Below the pieces are notes generated by a model. That model was not told the origin of the DNA, did no database searches, and saw nothing but the letters and a program-made list of their open reading frames with translations. Source: CAZDCZ01 sp964504155 (GTDB taxonomy: Bacteria; Bacteroidota; Bacteroidia; Bacteroidales; UBA12077). From it: DNA of 30,807 nucleotides. The stretch spans positions 1 to 30,807 of the forward strand of contig CAZDCZ010000036.1 of the NCBI GenBank assembly GCA_964504155.1, in the 5' to 3' direction. Shown in pieces: positions 23,727-30,807 of this stretch (position 1 is the stretch's first letter; every line of letters begins with the position of its first letter). The position numbers were made by a program, and so were the translations under genes.

Positions 23727-25877
23727 ATGAAACCAGATTTTAATAATATAAAATTAAACTTTCCTAAATCGGAAAACGCTTCAGTACAAGATTGGGAAAA
23801 GAAAAACAATATAAAAGAAAATTGGGAAACTCCGGAGAAAATTGCTGTTAAGAATGTTTATACAAGAGATGATCTTGATAATATGGAACATCTTAATTAT
23901 GCAGCCGGATTAGCTCCCTATTTACGTGGACCTTATTCTGCAATGTATGCAATGCGTCCTTGGACAATCAGACAATATGCAGGATTTTCTACTGCAGAAG
24001 AATCAAATGCATTTTATAAAAGAAACTTAGCAGCCGGACAAAAAGGCCTTTCAATAGCTTTCGACCTTGCAACACACCGTGGATACGATTCAGATCACGA
24101 AAGAGTTGTTGGGGATGTTGGGAAAGCAGGTGTTGCTGTTGATTCGATTCTCGACATGAAAGTTCTTTTCGATCAGATTCCTTTAGACAAAATGTCGGTA
24201 TCGATGACTATGAACGGTGCAGTTTTACCAATTTTAGCTTTTTATATTGTTGCAGGATTAGAGCAAGGAGTGCCATTAGAGAAATTAAGTGGTACAATTC
24301 AAAATGATATTCTTAAAGAATTTATGGTTCGTAACACATATATTTACCCACCGGAATTCTCGATGAAAATTATTGCCGATATTTTTGAATACACATCTCA
24401 AAAGATGCCAAAATTCAATTCTATCAGTATTTCGGGATATCATATGCAAGAAGCAGGTGCTACTGCCGATATTGAATTAGCATATACTCTTGCCGATGGC
24501 TTAGAATATTTAAGAGCCGGAGTAAATGCAGGTATGAATATAGATTCTTTCGCTCCACGCCTTTCATTCTTTTGGGCAATTGGAATGAATCATTTCATGG
24601 AAATTGCAAAAATGCGTGCCGGGAGAATGCTTTGGGCTAAGATTGTAAAACAATTCAACCCTAAGAATCCTAAATCTATGGCATTACGTACTCACTCGCA
24701 AACATCAGGTTGGAGTTTAACAGAACAAGATCCTTTTAACAATATTGCAAGAACATGTATTGAAGCTATGGGTGCCACATTAGGTCATACACAATCGCTA
24801 CACACAAATGCTCTTGACGAAGCCATTGCATTACCTACCGATTTCTCGGCACGTATTGCTCGTAACACTCAAATATATATTCAGGAAGAAACAAATATCG
24901 TAAAATCGGCCGACCCTTGGGCAGGATCATACTATGTTGAGAAATTAACAAAAGAAATTGCCGATAAAGCATGGGAACTTATTCAAGAAGTTGAAAAACT
25001 TGGCGGTATGGCAAAAGCTATAGAAACAGGGATTCCAAAAATGAGAATTGAAGAAGCAGCAGCAAGAAAACAAGCAAGAATAGACTCTACAAAAGATACT
25101 ATTGTTGGAATAAATAAATATCGTCTCGAAAAAGAAGACCCTATTGATATTCTTGATGTTGACAATACTGCTGTTCGTGAAGCTCAATTAAAAAGACTTG
25201 CAAAATTAAAAGCAGAACGAAATGAAGAAGAAGTACAAGCCTCATTAAAGAGACTCGAGGAATGTGCAAAAACAGGAAAAGGTAACTTATTAGAACTTGC
25301 TGTTGATGCAGCTCAAAAAAGAGCTTCATTAGGAGAAATTTCTTATGCCTGCGAGAAATCAGCAGGAAGATACAAAGCTGTTATCAGATCAATATCCGGA
25401 GTATATTCTTCCGAATCGAAAGGCGATAAAAATTATCAAAAAGCACGTGAGCTAACAAAGAAATTTGCCGAAAAAGAAGGCCGTCAACCAAGAATAATGA
25501 TTGCCAAAATGGGACAAGATGGTCACGACCGTGGAGCAAAAGTTGTTTCAACAGGTTATGCCGATATTGGATTCGATGTAGATATTGGACCATTATTCCA
25601 AACCCCTGCAGAAGCAGCCAAGCAAGCCGTTGAAAACGACGTTCATATTTTAGGTGTTTCGTCGCTTGCGGCCGGACATAAAACACTTATTCCACAAGTA
25701 ATGGAAGAACTTAAAAAACTAGGTCGCGAAGATATTATGGTTATTGCAGGAGGTGTAATTCCTACACAAGACTACCAATATTTATACGATGCAGGAGTTG
25801 TTGGGATTTTTGGTCCCGGAACAGCAATTCCGGTAGGAGCAATTAAAATGCTCGAGGTATTACTCGATAACGAATAA
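23727..25877 (+). CDS. mutB: Methylmalonyl-CoA mutase, large (catalytic) subunit
   Basis: Catalytic subunit that binds adenosylcobalamin and the CoA substrate. The N-terminal segment GPYSAMYAMRPWTIRQYAGFST is the conserved substrate-tunnel region, followed by the TIM barrel with KGLSIAFDLATHRGYDSD, SVSMTMNGAVLP and RTHSQTSGWSLTEQDP. The C-terminal cobalamin domain has GQDGHDRGAKV with the lower axial ligand His600. It also has the GVSSLAAGHKTLIPQVMEEL and IAGGVIPTQDYQYLYDAGV blocks typical of the base-off/His-on B12 fold. At 716 residues it is complete. Epimerase, meaB-type chaperone and carboxylase genes are not in this window. Expression is from the shared promoter before mutA, with a strong terminator after the gene. 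Confidence 0.97.
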   Translation: MKPDFNNIKLNFPKSENASVQDWEKKNNIKENWETPEKIAVKNVYTRDDLDNMEHLNYAAGLAPYLRGPYSAMYAMRPWTIRQYAGFSTAEESNAFYKRNLAAGQKGLSIAFDLATHRGYDSDHERVVGDVGKAGVAVDSILDMKVLFDQIPLDKMSVSMTMNGAVLPILAFYIVAGLEQGVPLEKLSGTIQNDILKEFMVRNTYIYPPEFSMKIIADIFEYTSQKMPKFNSISISGYHMQEAGATADIELAYTLADGLEYLRAGVNAGMNIDSFAPRLSFFWAIGMNHFMEIAKMRAGRMLWAKIVKQFNPKNPKSMALRTHSQTSGWSLTEQDPFNNIARTCIEAMGATLGHTQSLHTNALDEAIALPTDFSARIARNTQIYIQEETNIVKSADPWAGSYYVEKLTKEIADKAWELIQEVEKLGGMAKAIETGIPKMRIEEAAARKQARIDSTKDTIVGINKYRLEKEDPIDILDVDNTAVREAQLKRLAKLKAERNEEEVQASLKRLEECAKTGKGNLLELAVDAAQKRASLGEISYACEKSAGRYKAVIRSISGVYSSESKGDKNYQKARELTKKFAEKEGRQPRIMIAKMGQDGHDRGAKVVSTGYADIGFDVDIGPLFQTPAEAAKQAVENDVHILGVSSLAAGHKTLIPQVMEELKKLGREDIMVIAGGVIPTQDYQYLYDAGVVGIFGPGTAIPVGAIKMLEVLLDNE

Positions 25878-25889
25878 TATATAAATTTT

Positions 25890-25920
25890 AAAAAGCTCCG
25901 TAAATTCGGAGCTTTTTTTT
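25890..25920 (+). terminator. Intrinsic terminator of mutAB
   Basis: Perfect 11-base arms, AAAAAGCTCCG and CGGAGCTTTTT, around a TAAATT loop with an extended T run, starting 12 bases after the mutB stop. Confidence 0.9.
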
Positions 25921-25991
25921 ATTTATAAATTTATATTAATTATTATTTTCTGTAATTTAGTAAAAAATTTCATCTCTCTAAGCCTAATATT

Positions 25992-26987
25992 ATGATACGT
26001 TCTTCTTTCTTTATCGGTTTTATACTTCTTATTACACCAGCAGTTTTCGGTCAAAATTATACTATTGAAAATATGAGCTGGGAGAACGATTTTAAAATCC
26101 ATCTACAACTCGATAACGATTCTAATTATATTATTGATGTTAAAGAATTACATCACAGCAATACATTCCAAAATAATACAACAAATGCTTACACTTATTA
26201 TCCTGTAAAACTTAATAAAGAATTCATTAAACATCTTAAAGAAAAAAGTTACGAAAGCACTACCCTACCCGACTCGTTAAATACAACAAGTAATTCGAAT
26301 AAAACTTTATGGAGCGCTCTTCATAATTCAATTGGAGGAGAATGGATTCATTTTATTAATTGCTTTTTATACTCACTTGAAACTAATTATTTAAACATTA
26401 CAGCTCCATTAATGAAAAGACCCGCTTCCAGATGGAAACCAAAACCAATAACAGAATCGTATAAACGAACAAGAAAATGGGAATATTATGTTCCTGTTAA
26501 GCAATCGGATGCCATAAAAGAATACGAAATAAAAAAAGCCAAAGGAGAACTTGGCAATTTAAAAGATATTCCTGATGAGTTTATTCAACTATTTTTAAAT
26601 ACAAGCAATAAAGAATATAAAAAGATGCAAGAAGAAAATAATACTAAAGATCTTGCAAAAATTGACATGATAAAAGTACTTCTTGGAGCAAATTACCTTG
26701 GAAAGACTCAAATAAAATACATTAAAAGCATGGTTTTGAAATCTATTACTAAATATTCGAAAAGCCAATTACCATCGATAATTATTCTCGATAATTTCGA
26801 CGCTGCTGTAGCAATGAACCTAAACGAAAACGGATATAAAATTGAAAAGATAGTTTTTTCTAAGCAAAATAATCTGGATGACTCTGAAATATCCGATAGA
26901 AAAAAAGAAATAGAAAATATTATAAACCATATTAACAGTGTTAATAATAAAATGTTTCAGCAAAAGTTAAAACAACATTATAATTAA
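25992..26987 (+). CDS. Exported protein of unknown function
   Basis: I do not recognise a family. The 331-residue protein starts with a clear signal peptide (about 1-20, ending VFGQ). The first third of the mature part is rich in Asn, Thr and Tyr with beta-type alternation. The middle contains SIGGEWIHFINCFLYSLETNYL, the most motif-like segment, and PASRWKPKPITESYKRTRKWEYYVPVK. The last third (about 200-331) is largely helical and charged, with LGANYLGKTQIKYIKSMVLKSI and LPSIIILDNFDAAVAMNLNENG. There is one internal cysteine and no membrane span after the signal. It stands alone between two terminators. Periplasmic or secreted location is likely. Function cannot be inferred. Confidence 0.7.
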   Translation: MIRSSFFIGFILLITPAVFGQNYTIENMSWENDFKIHLQLDNDSNYIIDVKELHHSNTFQNNTTNAYTYYPVKLNKEFIKHLKEKSYESTTLPDSLNTTSNSNKTLWSALHNSIGGEWIHFINCFLYSLETNYLNITAPLMKRPASRWKPKPITESYKRTRKWEYYVPVKQSDAIKEYEIKKAKGELGNLKDIPDEFIQLFLNTSNKEYKKMQEENNTKDLAKIDMIKVLLGANYLGKTQIKYIKSMVLKSITKYSKSQLPSIIILDNFDAAVAMNLNENGYKIEKIVFSKQNNLDDSEISDRKKEIENIINHINSVNNKMFQQKLKQHYN

Positions 26988-27052
26988 AAGTATAATTTTC
27001 TACTGATTTACAATAACCTGTGTTTGTCATATCGCACTAGAATAAAAAAATA

Positions 27053-27087
27053 AAAAATCCGTCAGAGAATAACTCTGACGGATTTTT
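27053..27087. terminator. Bidirectional terminator between unknown gene and LOG gene
   Basis: Perfect 15-base arms containing ATCCGTCAGAG and CTCTGACGGAT around an AATAA loop, with A and T runs on either side. It serves the convergent genes at 25992-26987 and 27107-27688. Confidence 0.88.
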
Positions 27088-27106
27088 ATATTTTATTTAT
27101 ATTCGA

Positions 27107-27688
27107 TTATACAGCAGCAAATTTTATTGCCGACGAATCCCATTTCGGAGCATTTTCTATTGCAGAAATAATTTCATCGGGAGTATTTACCGAAGTCCAT
27201 ATTTTTTTATGTTCTTCTCTCATAAATTTTTTATCAATCATTTTTTCGAACAATTCGAACAATGAATCATAAAAACCATCGGTATTAAGAAAAACTATTG
27301 GTTTAGTAAACAAACCTAAACGTTTTAGTGTAATAACTTCCATTGTTTCTTCAAGAGTTCCGGAACCACCGGGAAGAATAAGCACAGCATCAATATCCTC
27401 GATAAGTTTTCGTTTACGCTCGTGCATATCTTTAACAATAATTAAATCAGATATATTTTTATGTCCCCATTCAACATTCATCATAAACTCTGGGATAATC
27501 CCAATTATTTTACCTTTCTTCTCTATCACTGTATCGGCTAATGTTCCCATTAGTCCGACAGCACCACCACCATATACTGTTGTTATATTATTATCAACAA
27601 ATTCGTTTGCAACTTGTTTTGTAATATTGAAATATTTTGTGTCTACTTTCTTACTAGAAGCACAAAAAACACAAACTTTCGAAATCAT
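27107..27688 (-). CDS. LOG family protein (TIGR00730)
   Basis: Rossmann-fold protein of the lonely-guy family. Members split nucleoside 5'-monophosphates into base and ribose 5-phosphate; cytokinin ribotides are the best-studied substrates, and bacterial homologues also act on AMP-type nucleotides. The N-terminal VCVFCASSKKV and YGGGAVGLMG (39-48) form the nucleotide site. HERKRKLIEDIDAV (89-102) and PGGSGTLEE (106-114) carry the conserved R-K and PGGxGTxxE motifs with the catalytic residues. At 193 residues it is normal. A TAATTTTG box at 27709-27716 may be its promoter. Plant hormone synthesis is not implied by family membership alone. Confidence 0.92.
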   Translation of the reverse strand: MISKVCVFCASSKKVDTKYFNITKQVANEFVDNNITTVYGGGAVGLMGTLADTVIEKKGKIIGIIPEFMMNVEWGHKNISDLIIVKDMHERKRKLIEDIDAVLILPGGSGTLEETMEVITLKRLGLFTKPIVFLNTDGFYDSLFELFEKMIDKKFMREEHKKIWTSVNTPDEIISAIENAPKWDSSAIKFAAV

Positions 27689-27708
27689 AAGCCTAAATTT
27701 ATTTCACA

Positions 27709-27716
27709 CAAAATTA
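27709..27716 (-). promoter_or_regulatory. Promoter box of the LOG gene
   Basis: TAATTTTG on the minus strand, 20 bases upstream of the start codon. The upstream element is not distinct because the rpsT terminator lies there. Confidence 0.3.
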
Positions 27717-27731
27717 GCTAATTAAATATAT

Positions 27732-27765
27732 AAAAAAAAAGCCTTTCAAAATAGAAAGGCTTTTT
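27732..27765 (-). terminator. Terminator of the tRNA-Glu/rpsT transcript
   Basis: Arms AAAAAGCCTTTC and GAAAGGCTTTTT around AAAATA. On the minus strand the hairpin is followed by a U run and lies about 20 bases after the rpsT stop. Confidence 0.85.
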
Positions 27766-27786
27766 GAAAATATCGTATAAATTATT

Positions 27787-28038
27787 TTATAATTTATTAA
27801 CTTTTAATGCTAATTCAGATTTTAAATTTGCAGCTTTATTCTTATGAATAACATTATTCTTCGCTAATTTATCTAGCATAGATGCAATTTTTTTAAACAT
27901 CTCTGTAGCTTCAGCCTTATCAGAAATATCTTTAAACCTTGTTATTGCATTACGAGTTGTTTTAGCAAAATATTTATTTTGCAATCTAACACTATCGCTA
28001 TGTCTAACTCTTTTCAATGCCGACTTATGATTTGCCAT
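27787..28038 (-). CDS. rpsT: 30S ribosomal protein S20
   Basis: Primary 16S rRNA-binding protein of the small subunit, a three-helix bundle. The N-terminal MANHKSALKRVRHSDSVR segment, rich in basic residues, matches S20, as do the central MFKKIASMLDKLAKNNVIHKNKAANLKSELA helices. At 83 residues it has the usual length. It lies 32 bases downstream of tRNA-Glu on the same strand, and the two appear to share the strong promoter at 28168-28198, with a terminator after rpsT. Confidence 0.97.
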   Translation of the reverse strand: MANHKSALKRVRHSDSVRLQNKYFAKTTRNAITRFKDISDKAEATEMFKKIASMLDKLAKNNVIHKNKAANLKSELALKVNKL

Positions 28039-28070
28039 AACTCTTTTCTCTTAAATATTAATAAAAATTG

Positions 28071-28142
28071 TAGTCCGTAGGAGAATCGAACTCCTATTAC
28101 CAGGATGAAAACCTGGCGTCCTAACCGTTAGACGAACGGACC
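28071..28142 (-). tRNA. tRNA-Glu (anticodon TTC)
   Basis: The 72-base minus-strand cloverleaf is complete. The acceptor stem GGTCCGT pairs with ACGGACT (one G-U at the first pair). The anticodon arm CCAGG-TTTTCAT-CCTGG gives anticodon TTC, and the T arm GGAGT-TCGATTC-TCCTA is regular apart from one G-U pair at its base. The discriminator base is A. CCA is not encoded and must be added after transcription. It precedes rpsT and is probably processed from the same precursor. Confidence 0.96.
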
Positions 28143-28167
28143 ATTGTGTTTTTTCAAACTTGCCGTG

Positions 28168-28198
28168 CAAAAGTAAATGATTTTTTTAATCCTGCAAA
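28168..28198 (-). promoter_or_regulatory. Promoter of tRNA-Glu/rpsT
   Basis: TACTTTTG (28168-28175) and TTTG (28195-28198) on the minus strand with exactly 19 bases between, the best consensus promoter in the window. Transcription should begin about 20 bases before the tRNA. Confidence 0.75.
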
Positions 28199-28283
28199 CT
28201 TTTCATGTAAAAAATATTCATTTTTTTTAAAAAAAATAATCCAACAAAATAAAAACCAAACACCCTATTTTATACTCTCTTGT

Positions 28284-28306
28284 TTTTGTGATATTTAATC
28301 ACAAAA
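28284..28306. promoter_or_regulatory. Palindrome resembling a CRP/FNR-family operator
   Basis: Perfect 9-base arms TTTTGTGAT and ATCACAAAA around ATTTA, upstream of the tRNA-Glu promoter and downstream of mpl. The TGTGA...TCACA halves resemble sites for CRP/FNR-type regulators, but the spacing is seven bases instead of six. A box TATCTTTG at 28324-28331 lies just upstream and might be a second promoter. Confidence 0.3.
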
Positions 28307-28323
28307 GTATTATTTTATTTCTG

Positions 28324-28331
28324 CAAAGATA
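28324..28331 (-). promoter_or_regulatory. Possible second upstream promoter of tRNA-Glu/rpsT
   Basis: TATCTTTG followed by CAG on the minus strand, a strong Bacteroidota -7 box but without a TTTG at the proper distance. A transcript from here would start near 28317, just before the palindrome at 28284-28306. Confidence 0.28.
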
Positions 28332-28405
28332 ACATAACATTCTTGCAATTATAAATTTATTGCTTAATAACCTAAGTTCGATGTAAGCTTTATCCACAGT
28401 TTCAA

Positions 28406-29764
28406 TTAATTAATAATTTGTTTTGATAATTCGATTAAATTTAAGCCTGCATAATTACCACTACTCATTAAAAGCAGCACAATATTATTTTCGTTTATAT
28501 TTAACAGAAAATCTTTTAATACATCTTTATCGGTAAATATTTTAAGCGCCATATTTTGAAAAGACTCTTTAACAAAATCTTCCGATAGTAACTCTCTTTT
28601 TTTATGTTTCAATGTTTCGGGATTGAAAAAAACAATCGGAATATCTGCATTATCGATAGTAGATTTATATTGACAAAGAAAATCACTATTTAAACTACTA
28701 AATGTGTGTAACTCGATACATGCAATAAGCTTCTTTTTAGGATATTGATTTTTAACAGCATCAACAGTAGCTTTTAATTTCGAAGGAGAATGGGCAAAAT
28801 CGAAGAACACTTTCTTATTATTATTCCCGGCTAACATCTGCAAACGTTTTGCTGCTCCTTCGAATTTACTAATAGCTTCGTAAAAATCGTCATTACTAAT
28901 TCCCAATTTATTACATACAAGTTTTGCTCCCGAGATATTCTGCAAATTATGATTTCCGAATACAAGCAATGGAATTTTCTTATTTTCGTTTATTAAATAT
29001 GTCTTATTTTCTATTATTATAGACTTAACAACATTATATGGCACTTTATTTATTTGTGCACTCTTTTTGCCTACAATTTCTTTTAAAACATCATCGCCTT
29101 CATAATATATTAAAGTACCATTATCTTCAATCTTATCGATAAAAATATCGAACTGCTTAACATATTCTTCGAAAGTTGGGAATACATTAATATGATCCCA
29201 GGCTAACCCCGTAATTAATGCAATATTTGGTTTATATAAATGAAATTTAGGTCGTTTATCTATTGGAGACGAAAGATATTCGTCGCCTTCGAAAATTGCA
29301 ATTGGCGCATCGTCGCTTAGCTTTACCATTGTCTCGAAACCCTTTAACTGAGCACCAACCATATAATCGAAATTCATATTAAAATATTTCAAAACATGCA
29401 TTACCATTGATGTGATTGTTGTTTTTCCATGACTTCCACCAATAACAACTCTTTTCTTATCTTTTGTTTGCTCGTACAAATATTCAGGATACGAATATAT
29501 CTTCAAACCTATTTTTCGTGCTTCAAGTAATTCAGGATTATCTTCCCGAGCGTGCATACCCAAAATTATAGCATCAATATCGCTCGAAATATTTTCTTTA
29601 TTCCAACCAAAAGTTTTTGGCAATAAATCATACTTTAACAAACGAGTTTTTGATGGCTCAAAAATCTCGTCATCGGAACCGGTAACAAAATATCCTTTTT
29701 TATGAAGTGTAATTGCTAAATTATGCATAGCACTTCCACCAATAGCAATAAAATGAATTCTCAT
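28406..29764 (-). CDS. mpl: UDP-MurNAc tripeptide ligase, peptidoglycan recycling
   Basis: Mur ligase family member that attaches the recycled tripeptide L-Ala-gamma-D-Glu-meso-DAP to UDP-N-acetylmuramate, allowing cell-wall fragments to re-enter synthesis. The N-terminal Rossmann start FIAIGGSAMHNLA (5-17) with TGSD, the ATP-binding loop GGSHGKTTITSM (109-120), GLAWDHINVFPTFEEY and the C-terminal domain segment FDFAHSPSKLKATVDAVK are all present. At 452 residues and with the AMHNLA signature it fits Mpl better than MurC. It is monocistronic and diverges from the MBL-fold gene. Presence of Mpl implies recycling of meso-DAP-containing muropeptides. Confidence 0.92.
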   Translation of the reverse strand: MRIHFIAIGGSAMHNLAITLHKKGYFVTGSDDEIFEPSKTRLLKYDLLPKTFGWNKENISSDIDAIILGMHAREDNPELLEARKIGLKIYSYPEYLYEQTKDKKRVVIGGSHGKTTITSMVMHVLKYFNMNFDYMVGAQLKGFETMVKLSDDAPIAIFEGDEYLSSPIDKRPKFHLYKPNIALITGLAWDHINVFPTFEEYVKQFDIFIDKIEDNGTLIYYEGDDVLKEIVGKKSAQINKVPYNVVKSIIIENKTYLINENKKIPLLVFGNHNLQNISGAKLVCNKLGISNDDFYEAISKFEGAAKRLQMLAGNNNKKVFFDFAHSPSKLKATVDAVKNQYPKKKLIACIELHTFSSLNSDFLCQYKSTIDNADIPIVFFNPETLKHKKRELLSEDFVKESFQNMALKIFTDKDVLKDFLLNINENNIVLLLMSSGNYAGLNLIELSKQIIN

Positions 29765-29859
29765 ATCTTTATTTTACATATATTATTAACACTGCAAATC
29801 GATATTTTGCAGCTCTATTTTTCATTTAGGAAGATAAATATCTTATTCCAAAAATAATG

Positions 29860-29867
29860 TAACTTTG
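29860..29867 (+). promoter_or_regulatory. Promoter box of the MBL-fold gene
   Basis: TAACTTTG followed by C on the plus strand, 38 bases before the ATG at 29906. A clear upstream TTTG is not seen at the standard distance. Confidence 0.4.
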
Positions 29868-29905
29868 CAAAATATTACAAAATTCAGGCATTAAAATTCT
29901 TTATT

Positions 29906-30751
29906 ATGAAATTATATCCTATACATATAACAAATTTCAAGATTGATGGCGGCGCTATGTTTGGCGTTGTACCCAAAGTAATTTGGCAAAGAAAATATCC
30001 TGCCGACGAAAACAATTTGTGTACATGGGCTATACGCTCGTTATTAATTAAAACAGAAGACCGAAATATTCTTATCGACACCGGATATGGGAACAAACAA
30101 AGTGAGAAATTTTTTAGTTATGTTCATTTGCACGATGGCGACGGTTTAGAAGGTGGCTTATTAAAAAGCGGAACAAAGCTCGACGATATTACCGATGTTG
30201 TACTAACTCACTTACATGCCGACCATTGTGGCGGATCGACAAAATACAATGCCGACAAAACAAAATTTGAAGCTGTATTTAAAAATGCCCGCCATTGGAT
30301 TAGTAAACAACAATGGGATAGCGCTATAGCTCCAAACTTACGAGAAGCCGATGCTTTTTTAGAAGAAAATATTCTCTCTATTCAAGAAACAGGCAAAATA
30401 AATTTTATTGAAGAAAACACCGAAATAATACCCGGAGTAGAATTACGATTGTTTAACGGACATACAGCCGGACAAATAGTTCCGTTTATTAAACACAATG
30501 ATAAAACAATAGTATTTGCTGCCGATCTTATTCCTTCGACAGCTCATATTCCTTTGGTTTATAATATGAGTTACGACTTATTGCCTTTAGTAACTATTAA
30601 AGAAAAGCAAGATGTATTAAAAGAAGCTATCGACAAGAATTATATACTCTTTTTTCAACACGATGCTTATAATGAATGTTGCACATTAAAAAATACTCCT
30701 AAAGGTATTAGAGAAGATAAGACATTTATTTTGAACGAATATTTGAAATAA
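29906..30751 (+). CDS. MBL-fold metallo-hydrolase
   Basis: Cytoplasmic metallo-beta-lactamase-fold hydrolase, most likely of the lactonase/hydrolase group and not a true beta-lactamase. The metal motif THLHADHCGG gives H-x-H-x-D-H at 102-107. Further ligands are provided by FNGHTAGQIVPF (near 188-199), FAADLIP (Asp) and FFQHDAY (His) toward the C-terminus. The N-terminal beta strands (KLYPIHITNFKIDGGAMFG, ILIDTGYGN) are typical of the glyoxalase II and AHL lactonase-like branch. At 281 residues it is complete and no signal peptide is present. Substrate unknown. It is monocistronic within the window, and the 56 bases after it hold nothing identifiable. Confidence 0.87.
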   Translation: MKLYPIHITNFKIDGGAMFGVVPKVIWQRKYPADENNLCTWAIRSLLIKTEDRNILIDTGYGNKQSEKFFSYVHLHDGDGLEGGLLKSGTKLDDITDVVLTHLHADHCGGSTKYNADKTKFEAVFKNARHWISKQQWDSAIAPNLREADAFLEENILSIQETGKINFIEENTEIIPGVELRLFNGHTAGQIVPFIKHNDKTIVFAADLIPSTAHIPLVYNMSYDLLPLVTIKEKQDVLKEAIDKNYILFFQHDAYNECCTLKNTPKGIREDKTFILNEYLK

Positions 30752-30807
30752 TTTATTTTTACTAATTAATTTGCTTGTACGAATTTGCAATTTGTGTAAT
30801 AAAACAA

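Noticed and set aside
29906..30751. MBL-fold protein as a beta-lactamase
   Set aside because: It lacks a signal peptide and resembles the lactonase/glyoxalase II branch. The H-x-H-x-D-H motif alone does not indicate antibiotic hydrolysis.

Overview
The window looks like a chromosomal segment of an AT-rich member of the Bacteroidota, probably Bacteroidales or Marinilabiliales. The evidence is the strong A+T bias, promoters of the TTTG-N19-TAnnTTTG type (clearest before tRNA-Glu and mutAB), many lipoproteins with short polar tails after the Cys, TlpA proteins with a DUF4369-like N-terminus, a neighbouring DUF6452/DUF6048-like pair, and the tRNA-Glu/rpsT arrangement. No phage, insertion sequence, CRISPR array or rRNA is visible. 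Most genes are housekeeping.

Layout. 1-4850: an S41 peptidase lipoprotein, a GC-richer intergenic element, ruvC, then on the minus strand greA-HIT and a two-gene cassette of small membrane or lipoproteins that faces a Rieske-like lipoprotein. 4921-7369 (minus): ribF and ahcY. 7599-11905 (plus): two tandem TlpA-like lipoproteins (the second lacks both redox cysteines), an LpxH-like phosphohydrolase, and two small envelope proteins. 11909-17032: an ECF sigma/anti-sigma pair facing a TonB gene and a large VIT-vWA gene. 17100-21509 (minus): a DUF151 bifunctional nuclease, a CNT nucleoside transporter, an exported cyclophilin, a saccharopine dehydrogenase-like enzyme and a VanZ-like membrane protein. 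21831-25877 (plus): both subunits of methylmalonyl-CoA mutase. 25992-30751: an exported protein of unknown function, a LOG-family protein, tRNA-Glu and rpsT, mpl, and an MBL-fold hydrolase.

The most unusual part is 11909-17032. Three different proteins, an anti-sigma factor, a classical short TonB and a VIT-von Willebrand A protein, end in clearly related TonB C-terminal domains of about 100 residues. The sigma and anti-sigma genes overlap and diverge from tonB and the VIT-vWA gene. This suggests, as inference, an envelope signalling or energy-transducing module in which TonB-type domains serve as interchangeable periplasmic docking heads. Other points worth checking are an intrinsic-terminator-like hairpin in the greA leader, the TlpA paralogue with Ser replacing both Cys, and a Rieske-like protein with a C-x2-C second ligand pair.
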